This document shows, piece after piece, positions 52,669 to 61,889 of a stretch of 64,000 nt of DNA; position 1 is the first letter of the stretch; every line of letters begins with the position of its first letter. The position numbers and the translations under genes are program-made. The notes beneath the pieces were generated by a model, which was given only the letters and a program-made list of their open reading frames with translations, did not search any database and was not told where the DNA came from. The DNA is taken from the NCBI GenBank assembly GCA_964276145.1, contig CAXYDN010000006.1, forward strand, positions 1 through 64,000, given 5' to 3'. Source of the DNA: SCGC-AAA076-P13 sp964276145 (lineage in GTDB: Bacteria > Pseudomonadota > Gammaproteobacteria > Magnimaribacterales > D2472).

Positions 52669-55551
52669 TTAATAATTTGCAGTAACACTGACGTTCCAAT
52701 ACATACCTAAAGTATCATAGAAACCACTTACAGTATTACCATAACCAGCAGAAAGAACATCACCAACTATAGGAGGCTCTTTATCAAAAAGGTTATTAAT
52801 GTTAGCTCTAACAGATAAGTTATCATTTACATTATAAGTAAAGTTAACATCAAGTAAATTATAAGCATCCTCAACAGCTTCCTGAGCTATTAGATCTGGT
52901 GCATATTCATTATCCATTCCTGACATAGTTCTCACAGTTAGACCTGCTGTCCAATTAGCACCTGTTGAATAACTAACACTAGTTCTAGTTCTCCATTCAG
53001 GAGTTGCAAAACAATCATTGCTTATAACGCCGGTACAATCATAAGTACCAGCGTCATTACCAGGTACTAAAACTGTAGTTTTATCAAGAACATTAGCAGC
53101 AGTTGTTTTAACATCTAGAGTACCACCGAATAAATCAAACGATCCTGATGCAGCAATATCTATTCCTTCCCAAGCTCTCTCAGAAAGATTCTGAAGTCTT
53201 TGGTCAACAGCACCACCAGTAATCCATAAGCTTCCACCAGCACTTCTTGTAATAAGATCACAGTATTGATTTTGCTTAGCGCAAAGTTCAATAATTGTTT
53301 CTTCATCAATTGAACCAATAGCATCTTCAATATCTATTGACCAATAGTCTACTGAAGCTTGAATACCATAAGGTAACTCAAACACAACTCCAGCTGTTAA
53401 AGTGTCTGCAAGTTCAGGCTTAAGATCTTTATTACCACCAATCGTATTGTAATATTGAGATGCAGGAGATGCTGTAACATTACCATACTGCGCAGCTGTC
53501 ATACCTGTGTTAGCACATTCTGCTTGAGTGTATGTTGGAGCTCCAGTTTCTTCTGAGTTTGCACATAAGTCAGCACCAGTCCAAAGACTTCTAGACTCTG
53601 GTCTGAAATAGTTATCCACACTTGGAGCTCTTTCAGCTTCGTTCCAGCCAGCTCTGAATTTAACACTATCGCTAAGAATATAAGTTAAGCCAAATCTTGA
53701 AGTATTACTTACACCACTTAAATTATAGTCTGATCGTCTAAAAGCTATATCAGCCATAAGGTTATCAAGTACAGGCATATTTATCTCTGTATATAACTCA
53801 TCAACCTCAATTGTTCCAGATATTGGAGTGATTGCACCACCAAAACCAAGGATTGTTCCATTAGCGTAGGCAGAATCTGGAGTTCTATCGTAAGTATATT
53901 CTCTTGTTTCAAAACCAAGAACAAATGACATAGAGTCCGAAGCTGAAGGAAGTTTGATATCTGTAGATCCAGTAATAAAACCACCGAGACCTTTAGCAAT
54001 ATTTGTTCCTACCATACCTCCAATAACACCCATGTCGGCTGCTTGTTCTGGTGTAACACCTTGATATTCAAATACATCATATCCACCTGCATCTGTTTCA
54101 ATTGCTTCAACTAATGAAGGTGCGAAGAAATCATTAATCCAGAATTCTACGGAATTAGTCTTGCCATGTGTATAACTCATGTCATATGTCCAATCCTTAA
54201 AACCTGTTTCGCCCTTTAAGCCGAAGACAACTCTTGATGCATCTGAAGTTATAAGGCCCTGTCTAGGTCCTCCCTCAACATTTCTCTTGTAGATATAAGT
54301 AGCAAATCCAACCCAATCTCCACATTCACCTGTTGCCGTACAATATTCTTCACCTGGTGTCATACCACCGTCAGCATAATTAGCCCCATCAACAAAACCT
54401 GATGTAGCTGAGCTCAACCAAGCATCAGTAAGATTAGGATTATCAAATAAAATTTGATATTCATCATTACCAAAAGTACCAGATTCAGCTATACCGCCTC
54501 TTTGCTCGAATGTGCTGTAATTCATTTCAGCATAAAATGTTGTAGTATCATTAATTTTTAAATCAGCTATACCACCAAAAGACCTTCTTTCAGTAGGATT
54601 CATCAATTGAGCAACTGCTGCATAGTTATATCTTGTGCCGTCATCATCAATTAGCGACCCATCAGCTGTTAAAATAGACCAAAAATTTTGCTCATACGCA
54701 GTGAAGTTTTCTCCATCTGCACCTTTTAATATAGGATATATATCAAAATGAGGAACTGGAGTATTAGCAGATCCAAGGCATGAAGTTCCAGACGTACCTA
54801 ATCCACATGATGAATATATTCTATCTCTGTTATAAACAACATCATTTTCATTTTTTGTTGCGTAAAGGGTTACAGCTCCATCACCACCAGCAAAATCTGT
54901 ACCTACAACAACTTCCCAAGAAGATGTATCACCATCACTAGAGGTTCCAGTTGGATAAGGATAACCTTTATCATCTTGAAGACCTGCCATATATGAATTG
55001 CTATTATCATGTCTGTATCCAGCCTGACTCATAGTTACCGATAAACCATCAGCATGCTTTGTTATAAAATTAACAACACCTGCTACAGCATCTGAACCAT
55101 AAACAGCTGAAGCGCCACCTGTAAGAACATCAACTCTCTCTAATAAAGAAACAGGTATTTGACCCACATCAGGTACTTCACTATAGATAGATCCAGGCTG
55201 CAATCTTCTTCCATTAAGAAGAACTAGTGTTCTTGATGAACCAAGACCTCTAAGATCTAAAGTTGCAACTGAATCTCCACCTGGATTAAAGTTATTTGAT
55301 GATGTTTCAATTTGTGGAAAAGTGTTTAAGACGTCTTCAATACGAGTAGCACCAAAGTTATCTATTTCTTCCATAGTGACAACAGTAACTGGGCTAACGG
55401 CTTCAAAGCCATCTGCTTTAATACGAGTACCAGTAACAATAACCTCTTCAACATCATCAGCTGACTCATCTTGAGCAACAATTGAAGTTGTGAATACTCC
55501 AAATGTTAGCACCAAAGCAGCTAAAATATAATTTTCTTTATTATTTAACAT
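52669..55551 (-). CDS. TonB-dependent receptor
   Basis: Outer-membrane active transporter of 960 residues. A signal peptide runs to about residue 26 (SIVAQD), followed by a TonB-box-like EEVIVTGTRI. The plug domain has SPVTVVTMEEIDNFGATRIE, LDLRGLGSSRTLVLLNGRR, RVDVLTGGASAVYGSDAVAG and VNFITK. The barrel ends with WNVSVTANY, an aromatic terminus. The plug is of the type often annotated for oligosaccharides, peptides or other bulky ligands; the substrate is not predictable. It stands as a single gene with its own terminator, and is divergent from fabI. Confidence 0.88.
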   Translation of the reverse strand: MLNNKENYILAALVLTFGVFTTSIVAQDESADDVEEVIVTGTRIKADGFEAVSPVTVVTMEEIDNFGATRIEDVLNTFPQIETSSNNFNPGGDSVATLDLRGLGSSRTLVLLNGRRLQPGSIYSEVPDVGQIPVSLLERVDVLTGGASAVYGSDAVAGVVNFITKHADGLSVTMSQAGYRHDNSNSYMAGLQDDKGYPYPTGTSSDGDTSSWEVVVGTDFAGGDGAVTLYATKNENDVVYNRDRIYSSCGLGTSGTSCLGSANTPVPHFDIYPILKGADGENFTAYEQNFWSILTADGSLIDDDGTRYNYAAVAQLMNPTERRSFGGIADLKINDTTTFYAEMNYSTFEQRGGIAESGTFGNDEYQILFDNPNLTDAWLSSATSGFVDGANYADGGMTPGEEYCTATGECGDWVGFATYIYKRNVEGGPRQGLITSDASRVVFGLKGETGFKDWTYDMSYTHGKTNSVEFWINDFFAPSLVEAIETDAGGYDVFEYQGVTPEQAADMGVIGGMVGTNIAKGLGGFITGSTDIKLPSASDSMSFVLGFETREYTYDRTPDSAYANGTILGFGGAITPISGTIEVDELYTEINMPVLDNLMADIAFRRSDYNLSGVSNTSRFGLTYILSDSVKFRAGWNEAERAPSVDNYFRPESRSLWTGADLCANSEETGAPTYTQAECANTGMTAAQYGNVTASPASQYYNTIGGNKDLKPELADTLTAGVVFELPYGIQASVDYWSIDIEDAIGSIDEETIIELCAKQNQYCDLITRSAGGSLWITGGAVDQRLQNLSERAWEGIDIAASGSFDLFGGTLDVKTTAANVLDKTTVLVPGNDAGTYDCTGVISNDCFATPEWRTRTSVSYSTGANWTAGLTVRTMSGMDNEYAPDLIAQEAVEDAYNLLDVNFTYNVNDNLSVRANINNLFDKEPPIVGDVLSAGYGNTVSGFYDTLGMYWNVSVTANY

Positions 55552-55585
55552 AAAATATCCCCTTTATAATTAAACTTATTAACAT

Positions 55586-55607
55586 TAACACTCTACAAAG
55601 AGTGTTA
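55586..55607. promoter_or_regulatory. Hairpin / inverted repeat in leader of TonB receptor
   Basis: Perfect 9-bp inverted repeat TAACACTCT / AGAGTGTTA with loop ACAA, 35 bp before the receptor ATG. It has no U-run on the minus strand, so it is not a terminator for the receptor. It may be an operator or a leader RNA hairpin. The remaining 225-bp interval holds nothing else I can name. Confidence 0.4.
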
Positions 55608-55776
55608 CTAAAAGTAATTGTGAACTTTTTTTTTTGATAAAGCAAAGGTAATTTATATATTTTATCGATATGTAATATTTAATTATTCATATAAGTTATA
55701 AGGAATAATTTAAATAACTAAACAATATTTTTAATTTCTTTTACAATAGGTTTATTAAAATTAATCCTAAAAATTT

Positions 55777-56568
55777 ATGTTGTTAAAAAATAAAAAAATC
55801 TTAATTACAGGTTTAGCAAATAAGTATTCAATAGCATCAGGAATTGCCTCAGCTATGCATAGAGAGGGAGCTGAATTAGCCTTTACCTATCAAAATGAAA
55901 GATTGCTCAAAAATTTAAAACCGCTTGCAGAGGAATATGACTCCAGTATTTTAATTGAATGCGATGTTGCAAAAGATGAATCAATTAATAGTGCATTTAA
56001 TGAACTATCAAAATCATGGTCTTCCTTTGATGGGTTTGTTCATTCTATTGGGTTTGCTCCCTCAGATCAGTTAGAAGGTAATTTTGTAGATGTTACTACT
56101 AGAGAAGGATTCCAAGTGGCTCATGACATAAGCTCATATAGCTTTACAGCATTAGCGAAAGCGGCAAAACCTATGCTAAATGATAGCTCTGCACTTCTCA
56201 CTTTAACTTACTTGGGGGCAATTCAAACAATACCAAACTACAATGTAATGGGTTTAGCTAAAGCAAGCTTAGAGGCTAATACTAGATTTCTTGCAGCATC
56301 CATGGGTGCTGATAATGTGAGAGTTAATGCTATTTCTGCTGGTCCCATAAAAACTCTTGCAGCTTCAGGAGTTAAGAATTTTAGAAAAATGCTATCTCAA
56401 CATTCTTCACGCGCCCCTCTTGGACGAACGGTAACAACTGATGAAGTTGGAAATGTTGCAGCTTTTTTATGTTCAGATTATGCAAGCGGAATTACTGGTG
56501 AAATTACATACGTAGATGCAGGCTTTAATACAGCGGCTATGCCTATTAGTGAAATTTCTGAAGATTAA
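55777..56568 (+). CDS. fabI: Enoyl-[acyl-carrier-protein] reductase FabI
   Basis: NADH-dependent reductase of the last step of fatty-acid elongation, 263 residues. The FabI-type atypical SDR pattern is clear: LITGLANKYSIASGIA, HSIGFAPSDQLEG, and the catalytic region TYLGAIQTIPNYNVMGLAKA with Y145, Y155 and K162, matching E. coli Y146, Y156 and K163. The C-terminal GITGEITYVDAGFNT is present. It heads a short rightward group with the methyltransferase, 2 bp downstream. Confidence 0.95.
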   Translation: MLLKNKKILITGLANKYSIASGIASAMHREGAELAFTYQNERLLKNLKPLAEEYDSSILIECDVAKDESINSAFNELSKSWSSFDGFVHSIGFAPSDQLEGNFVDVTTREGFQVAHDISSYSFTALAKAAKPMLNDSSALLTLTYLGAIQTIPNYNVMGLAKASLEANTRFLAASMGADNVRVNAISAGPIKTLAASGVKNFRKMLSQHSSRAPLGRTVTTDEVGNVAAFLCSDYASGITGEITYVDAGFNTAAMPISEISED

Positions 56569-56570
56569 TT

Positions 56571-57188
56571 TTGGGATTTTATGATAAATATATTCTGCCT
56601 AAAGTTCTTAACTGTGCTTGTGGATCAAAGCCAATTAATTATCAAAGAGATAAAATAGTCCCATTGGCTGATGGTGTCGTTTTAGATATTGGTATAGGGT
56701 CTGGCCTCAACATACCTTTTTATAATAAAACAAAAATTAAATATTTATATGGGCTTGATCCATCAAAAGAACTATTAAATATAGCTAAATCCTCTGCTAA
56801 AGAAGAACAATTTGAAATAGAGTTTTTAGAATGTGGTGCTGAGGACATACCTTTACCAGATAAATCTATTGATACGGTATTGATCACATTTACTATGTGT
56901 ACTATTCCTGATGTTACTTTATCTAACTCTGAAATAATGAGAGTGTTGAAAGATGATGGTAAATTACTATTTTGCGAGCATGGGTTAGCGCCTGATACAA
57001 GCGTTGCAAAATGGCAAAATAGAATTAATCCTTTATGGAATAAAATTGCAGGAGGTTGTAATCTAAATAGAAATATACCAGAACTAATAACCTCATCTGG
57101 TTTTAGAATTTCAAATATGGAAGAGATGTATCTTCCAAGTACTCCTAAATTTGCAGGCTATAATTACTGGGGAATTGCAAAAAAATAA
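56571..57188 (+). CDS. Class I SAM-dependent methyltransferase
   Basis: UbiE/Methyltransf_11-like protein of 205 residues. SAM-binding motif I is VVLDIGIGSGLNIPFY, with the following YLYGLDPSKELL and a later LITFTMCTIPDV. The start is most likely a TTG at 56571 (MGFYDKYILPKVLNCACGS), which agrees with homologues beginning MGFY. The gap to fabI is 2 bp. Substrate cannot be assigned; small-molecule methylation is likely. Confidence 0.82.
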   Translation: MGFYDKYILPKVLNCACGSKPINYQRDKIVPLADGVVLDIGIGSGLNIPFYNKTKIKYLYGLDPSKELLNIAKSSAKEEQFEIEFLECGAEDIPLPDKSIDTVLITFTMCTIPDVTLSNSEIMRVLKDDGKLLFCEHGLAPDTSVAKWQNRINPLWNKIAGGCNLNRNIPELITSSGFRISNMEEMYLPSTPKFAGYNYWGIAKK

Positions 57189-57215
57189 ATACTAATTAAA
57201 TTCACAGGGGGAGAA

Positions 57216-58643
57216 ATGTATATAAAAAATAATTTATTCATCTTTATGCTTTCAAGCATCATTTCTATAAATATCTACTCATCATCTATTGAGCAGATTG
57301 TTCTTGAACATAAAAATCGCTTTTCTGACATAGCATTAGAGATTTGGGGCCATGCTGAAATGGGTTATCAAGAAATTAAGAGTTCAAATTTACTTGCAGC
57401 AGAATTAGAGAAAGAAGGATTCAAAATAACTAGAAATGTTGCAGGTATTCCAACTGCCTTTATTGCAGAATATGGTTCTAGCGGACCAGTAATTGGAATA
57501 CTTGGTGAGTTTGATGCATTGCCTGGCCTAGCTCAATCAGCCTCTCCATTTAAAGAAGTTGTTGATAATGGAACTGGTGCAGGTCATGCGTGTGGACATC
57601 ATTTATTTGGTGCGGCTTCAGCTTGGGCTGCCGTGACTGTTAAAGAGTGGTTACAAGATAATAATATTGAAGGGATAATAAGGTTTTATGGAACTCCTGC
57701 TGAGGAAGGAGGTTCAGGCAAAGTTTACATGGTGAGAGAAGGCTTGTTTGATGACGTGGATATTGTGCTTCACTGGCATCCCGATGATATTAATTCAGCA
57801 AATTCAAGAACATCAAATTCAAACAAATCTGCAAAATTTACTTTTAATGGTATTTCCTCTCATGCTGCAGGTGCTCCAGAACAAGGCAGGTCTGCTTTAG
57901 ATGGAGTTGAATCAATGAATATGATGGTAAATATGTTGCGTGAACATATACCTCAAGAATCTAGGATCCATTATGTAATTACAAAAGGAGGTTTGGCCCC
58001 TAACGTTGTCCCAGATCTAGCTGAAGTTTATTACTATGTAAGGCATCCAAAAATGCATATGGTCGAAGAGCTTTTTAATAGAGTTGTAAAAACTGCTGAA
58101 GGAGCTGCTATAGGAACTGATACTGATATGAGTTATGAAGTTATGCATGGTAATTACTCTCTTCTCCCAAATGATGTAGTACAAAAAATTATGCATAAGA
58201 ATTTAAATAATTTTGGTGGAATAACATATTCAAAAGATGAGAATGAATATGCAAATACTATTTATAAAACTTTTGTTAAGCCAGCACTAAAAATTGGATC
58301 TCAAGAAAATGTTTCTGCCTTTAAGAACTCTCATAGTTATGGGTCTACTGATGTTGGTGATGTAAGTTGGGTTGTTCCAACTGCAGGAATCAGAACTGCA
58401 ACCTGGGTTCCGGGCACTGCTGCTCACTCTTGGCAAGCAGTTGCGTCGGGCGGAACATCAATTGGTCTAAAAGGAACTGAATTAGCAGCAAAAACAATTG
58501 CAGCAACAGCTGTTGAAATTTTTAATGATCCATCAATAGTGCAAGCAGCTAAAAATGAACTGAATCAAAGAGTTGGTGATGATTTTATTTACAAAGCTTT
58601 ACTTGGAGAAAGAAATCCTCCTCTTGATTATAGAGTGAATTAA
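57216..58643 (+). CDS. Exported M20-family amidohydrolase (AbgB-like)
   Basis: Metal-dependent amidase of 475 residues with a signal peptide (about 1-22) and a strong AGGGGGAG ribosome-binding site 2 nt before the ATG. M20 metal and catalytic blocks are ALEIWGHAEMGYQE, GILGEFDALPGL, GHACGHHLFGAAS, FYGTPAEEGGSGK and HWHPDD. It resembles AbgB, the p-aminobenzoyl-glutamate hydrolase subunit, and related aminoacylases. Export suggests scavenging of N-acylated or aminobenzoyl amino acids. It converges on the broken gamma-glutamyltransferase gene with a 4-bp overlap. Confidence 0.85.
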   Translation: MYIKNNLFIFMLSSIISINIYSSSIEQIVLEHKNRFSDIALEIWGHAEMGYQEIKSSNLLAAELEKEGFKITRNVAGIPTAFIAEYGSSGPVIGILGEFDALPGLAQSASPFKEVVDNGTGAGHACGHHLFGAASAWAAVTVKEWLQDNNIEGIIRFYGTPAEEGGSGKVYMVREGLFDDVDIVLHWHPDDINSANSRTSNSNKSAKFTFNGISSHAAGAPEQGRSALDGVESMNMMVNMLREHIPQESRIHYVITKGGLAPNVVPDLAEVYYYVRHPKMHMVEELFNRVVKTAEGAAIGTDTDMSYEVMHGNYSLLPNDVVQKIMHKNLNNFGGITYSKDENEYANTIYKTFVKPALKIGSQENVSAFKNSHSYGSTDVGDVSWVVPTAGIRTATWVPGTAAHSWQAVASGGTSIGLKGTELAAKTIAATAVEIFNDPSIVQAAKNELNQRVGDDFIYKALLGERNPPLDYRVN

Positions 58644-60389
58644 TCTAACTGAACCGCAACTGATGCATTAGGCCTTCTTAAATCAGAGTACCCATATTTT
58701 ATTCCATCAACTATGTGAATGCTTTGTGTACTACCCATTGTTTTGTTTGAAGAAGTTTTATGTCCAATCCTGTTAAGACCTTTAACTATATCTGAACTTA
58801 AAGTTTGCTCATAATCAATACCTTCATATGGCCAATCTTTATGAACTCTTGGTAAGCATCGTTGCATCACCAATACTGAGATCAAAATCAATAACACCTG
58901 TAACAACTCGTAGTATTGCTCCAGGTATATATGAACCTCCAGGCGAGCCTGTTATCAAAGTTAATTGATTATTTTGATCAAATACCATTACTGGAGCCAT
59001 GGTACTCATAGGTCTCTTGCCTGGCTTAAACCTGTTTCCAAGACTAACACCCTCTTCCTTCTTTTGCAACATCACCTGATCTATACATTAAATTATTCAT
59101 TTGATTATTCATTAAAATGCCTGTTCCAGGAATTGTGACTCCTGAGCCAAATGATGCGCCTAGTGTGTATGTGTTTGAAACGGCATTACCATCAGAATCT
59201 ATAACTCGAATAATGAGTGGTGTCTCTACTTTCATTAATAATACTTAAAGGCTTTATTAAAGATGTCTTGGTAGCTTTGTTGAGTTTGATAGTTGACGCT
59301 AGCTCCTCTTGTTCTATCTTTTGAAAGCAATTTATTCACAGGCACATCATAAAAGACAGGATCGCCAACTTCAGAAGACCGATTGGTATGACCTCTTCTC
59401 AAAGCCTCTGAAAACAAATGATAAGTTGTAAGAGAGTTGCTCTCATATTTAGCTAAATCGAAATAACTTAAAATATTTAAAGCAGTTAAAAGGGTTATTC
59501 CACCCCCTGATGGAGGTCCAGCAGTATAAACTTTATTTCTTCTATATATGGTTGAGATTGGTTTTCTTATATATGGCTCATATGTATTAAAGTCTTCAAA
59601 AGATATCAAACCATTGTTTTTATTCATTGCTTGTACTATTTTTTTTGCAGTTGCCCCTTTATAAAATCCGTCTTTACCATTCTCTGCAATAAGAGTAATA
59701 GTTTTAGCAAGATCTGGAAGCTTTAAAATTGAATTTTCTTGAATTGGTTTATTATTTTTAAAAAAAATTCTTTTTGATTCCGGATCCTTAAGAAGCCTTG
59801 GTGTGCTTTCAATAGCTTTATGTAAATCATAAGAGACAGCTATGCCATCTCTAGCTTGTTTGATAACAGGAGATAAGATCTCTTTTAAAGTTAATTTACC
59901 AAAACGAGCATGTGCTTCTAACAAACCGGCAACAGTTCCTGGGAGTGCTGAAGCTTTATAACCCTCATCTAATACATCAAATAAATCATAGTTAAAATCT
60001 TGGGGCACAGTGGTGAATGATTCGCCTGTATTATTAATAATTTCAAATATATTTTCTAAATTAGAGTTTAGGGGAGATTTGCTTCGATAATCTATATAGA
60101 ATATTTCTTGATTTTCTTCTAAGTAAACAAGCATAAAACCTCCTCCACCTAAATTGCCCGCTCTAGGGAGAGTTACTGCTAAAGAAAATCCAACAGCAAC
60201 AGCTGCATCAACTGCATTACCGCCCATGTTAAGAATTTCTAAGCCCAAGTCTGAAGATAAATTATTCTGTGAAACAACCATACCAGAGGTACCAACAACA
60301 GGATGATATGGAGATTCGTAATCAATATAACTTCTTGAAGATAAAGTTATGCTTACAAAAATTAAAAAGACAAATTTATATGAATTCAT
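58640..60389 (-). pseudogene. Second gamma-glutamyltransferase, broken by four frameshifts
   Basis: The 5' part (59235-60389) encodes a signal peptide and an apparently normal large-subunit region (GNAVDAAVAVGFSLAV, DYRSKSPLN, AGPPSGGGITLL). After that the protein jumps frame near 59313, 59206, 59053 and 58854. Each jump is fixed by removing one base. The joined frames give DTTHYS then VIDSDGNAVSNTYTLGASFG, GKRPMSTMAPVMVF, GSPGGSYIPGAILR and RRPNASVAVQLD, a full small subunit including the threonine nucleophile. Four extra bases within about 460 bp suggest decay, or a badly resolved stretch of sequence. It shares a base with the DASS gene upstream. An intact paralogue is at 8333-10111. Confidence 0.85.
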
Positions 60390-61825
60390 TAAAAGACCAT
60401 TGGAGCAATGTAGTAAGCAAATAGTGTAACTACAAAAATACCAATAATATTCAATAAAAGTCCAGCCCTCATCATTGTTGCAATGGTAAATTTATTTGAT
60501 CCATACACGATAGCATTTGGGGGTGTTGCAACAGGTAACATAAACGCACAACTAGCTGCTAAACAAACTGGGATTGCTAGAGACACTGGCAATACCCCAA
60601 TAGCAATCGCTAGCCCGCCAAATACAGGTAGGAATGTTGTTGTTGTGGTTACATTACTGGTTATTTCAGTTAAGAAAATAATTAAAGTAGCTATTGCCAA
60701 GATTAAAAATATTGGTGGGATTGTGCTTAAGACGATTAAGCTTTCACCGATCCATATACCTAAACCGCTTGAGCTTATTTGAGATGCTAAAGAAAGACCG
60801 CCGCCAAAAAGTATTAAAAGACCCCATGGTAATTCTTTTGATTTTTCCCACTCTAAAAGATCGCCTCTTTTACTTGCTGATGGAGTCATAAAAATAAGAA
60901 TTGCAGCAATAATTGCTACACCGGCATCAGTAAGACCTGATAAAAAATCAATATTATTCAGTAAAGTTCTAAAAACCCAGGCAAAAACAGCTAAGCCAAA
61001 TATCATAGATATTCTGATTTCATCTTTAGTAAGATTACCCATGCTGTTTAACATATTCTGAAGCTCTTTTCTTGATTCAACAGATGCTTCAAAATTAATT
61101 TTAAATACATATTTTGTTAAAAGTATCCAAGCGCCTAAAAGAAGAATGGATGCGAGGGGAATGGCTAAAGTCATCCAACTTACCATTGAAATTTCAACAC
61201 CATAGGCATCGAGCATAAATGCACTAAATACTATATTTGGAGCAGTACCTATTAATGTAGACATACCACCAATAGTAGCGGCATAAGCAATACCTAACAG
61301 TAAAGCAGTATCAAAATCTTTCTTTTGTTTATCAGTTAATCCAGGAATGGTATCAGCCATTACAGTACATACAGCCAACCCAATCGGTAATAGCATTAAG
61401 GTAGTTGAAGTGTTCATAACCCACATGCTTATAAGTGCTGAAACAAGCATAAAGCCTCCAACAAGCCTTGCTCCACTTGAGCCAACTGCAAGAATCATTT
61501 TTAGAGCAATTCTCTTGTGAAGACCAGAATTTTCTATCCCTAGAGCCAAAATGAATCCACCTAAAAATAGATAAATATTTTTATTTGCATAAGGAACAGC
61601 AGCACTTTCAAAGGATGTCACATCCATTAAAGGGAAAAGTGCTAAAGGTAATAATGCAGTCACTGCTACAGGTATTGCTTCAGTTGCCCACCAAACCGCC
61701 ATCAGAACTGCAATTGCTGCCACTGTCCATGCTGTTATATTTAATCCTTCTGGTGCAGGAATAAATAGCAAAATAAAAAATAATGCTAAACCAACTATAA
61801 AACCTTTTTTTTGATATGCGGGCAT
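60389..61825 (-). CDS. DASS-family (SLC13-type) sodium:anion symporter
   Basis: Inner-membrane transporter of about 478 residues with 11 or more hydrophobic helices. DASS features are AVWWATEAIPVAVTALLPLALF (shown here only as a family block, WATEAIPVAVTALLP), LGGFILALGIENSGLHKRIA, MWVMNTSTTLMLLPIGLAV and FLTEITSNVTTTTTFLPVFG. I start at ATG 61825 (MPAYQKKGFIVG); the longer frame begins at a TTG inside the terminator of the next gene. Likely cargo is dicarboxylates or similar anions with sodium. It is followed by the broken gamma-glutamyltransferase. Confidence 0.87.
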   Translation of the reverse strand: MPAYQKKGFIVGLALFFILLFIPAPEGLNITAWTVAAIAVLMAVWWATEAIPVAVTALLPLALFPLMDVTSFESAAVPYANKNIYLFLGGFILALGIENSGLHKRIALKMILAVGSSGARLVGGFMLVSALISMWVMNTSTTLMLLPIGLAVCTVMADTIPGLTDKQKKDFDTALLLGIAYAATIGGMSTLIGTAPNIVFSAFMLDAYGVEISMVSWMTLAIPLASILLLGAWILLTKYVFKINFEASVESRKELQNMLNSMGNLTKDEIRISMIFGLAVFAWVFRTLLNNIDFLSGLTDAGVAIIAAILIFMTPSASKRGDLLEWEKSKELPWGLLILFGGGLSLASQISSSGLGIWIGESLIVLSTIPPIFLILAIATLIIFLTEITSNVTTTTTFLPVFGGLAIAIGVLPVSLAIPVCLAASCAFMLPVATPPNAIVYGSNKFTIATMMRAGLLLNIIGIFVVTLFAYYIAPMVF

Positions 61826-61843
61826 AAAATCTATATTAACCTT

Positions 61844-61873
61844 AATTAAAAAAGGGAGCAAAAAGCTCCCTTT
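61844..61873 (-). terminator. Intrinsic terminator after partial TonB-dependent receptor
   Basis: Perfect 9-bp stem AAAGGGAGC / GCTCCCTTT (61851-61859 and 61865-61873) with an A5 loop and a U-rich tail on the minus strand. It separates the receptor from the DASS gene. Confidence 0.88.
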
Positions 61874-61889
61874 CGTTTAATATCTTTTC

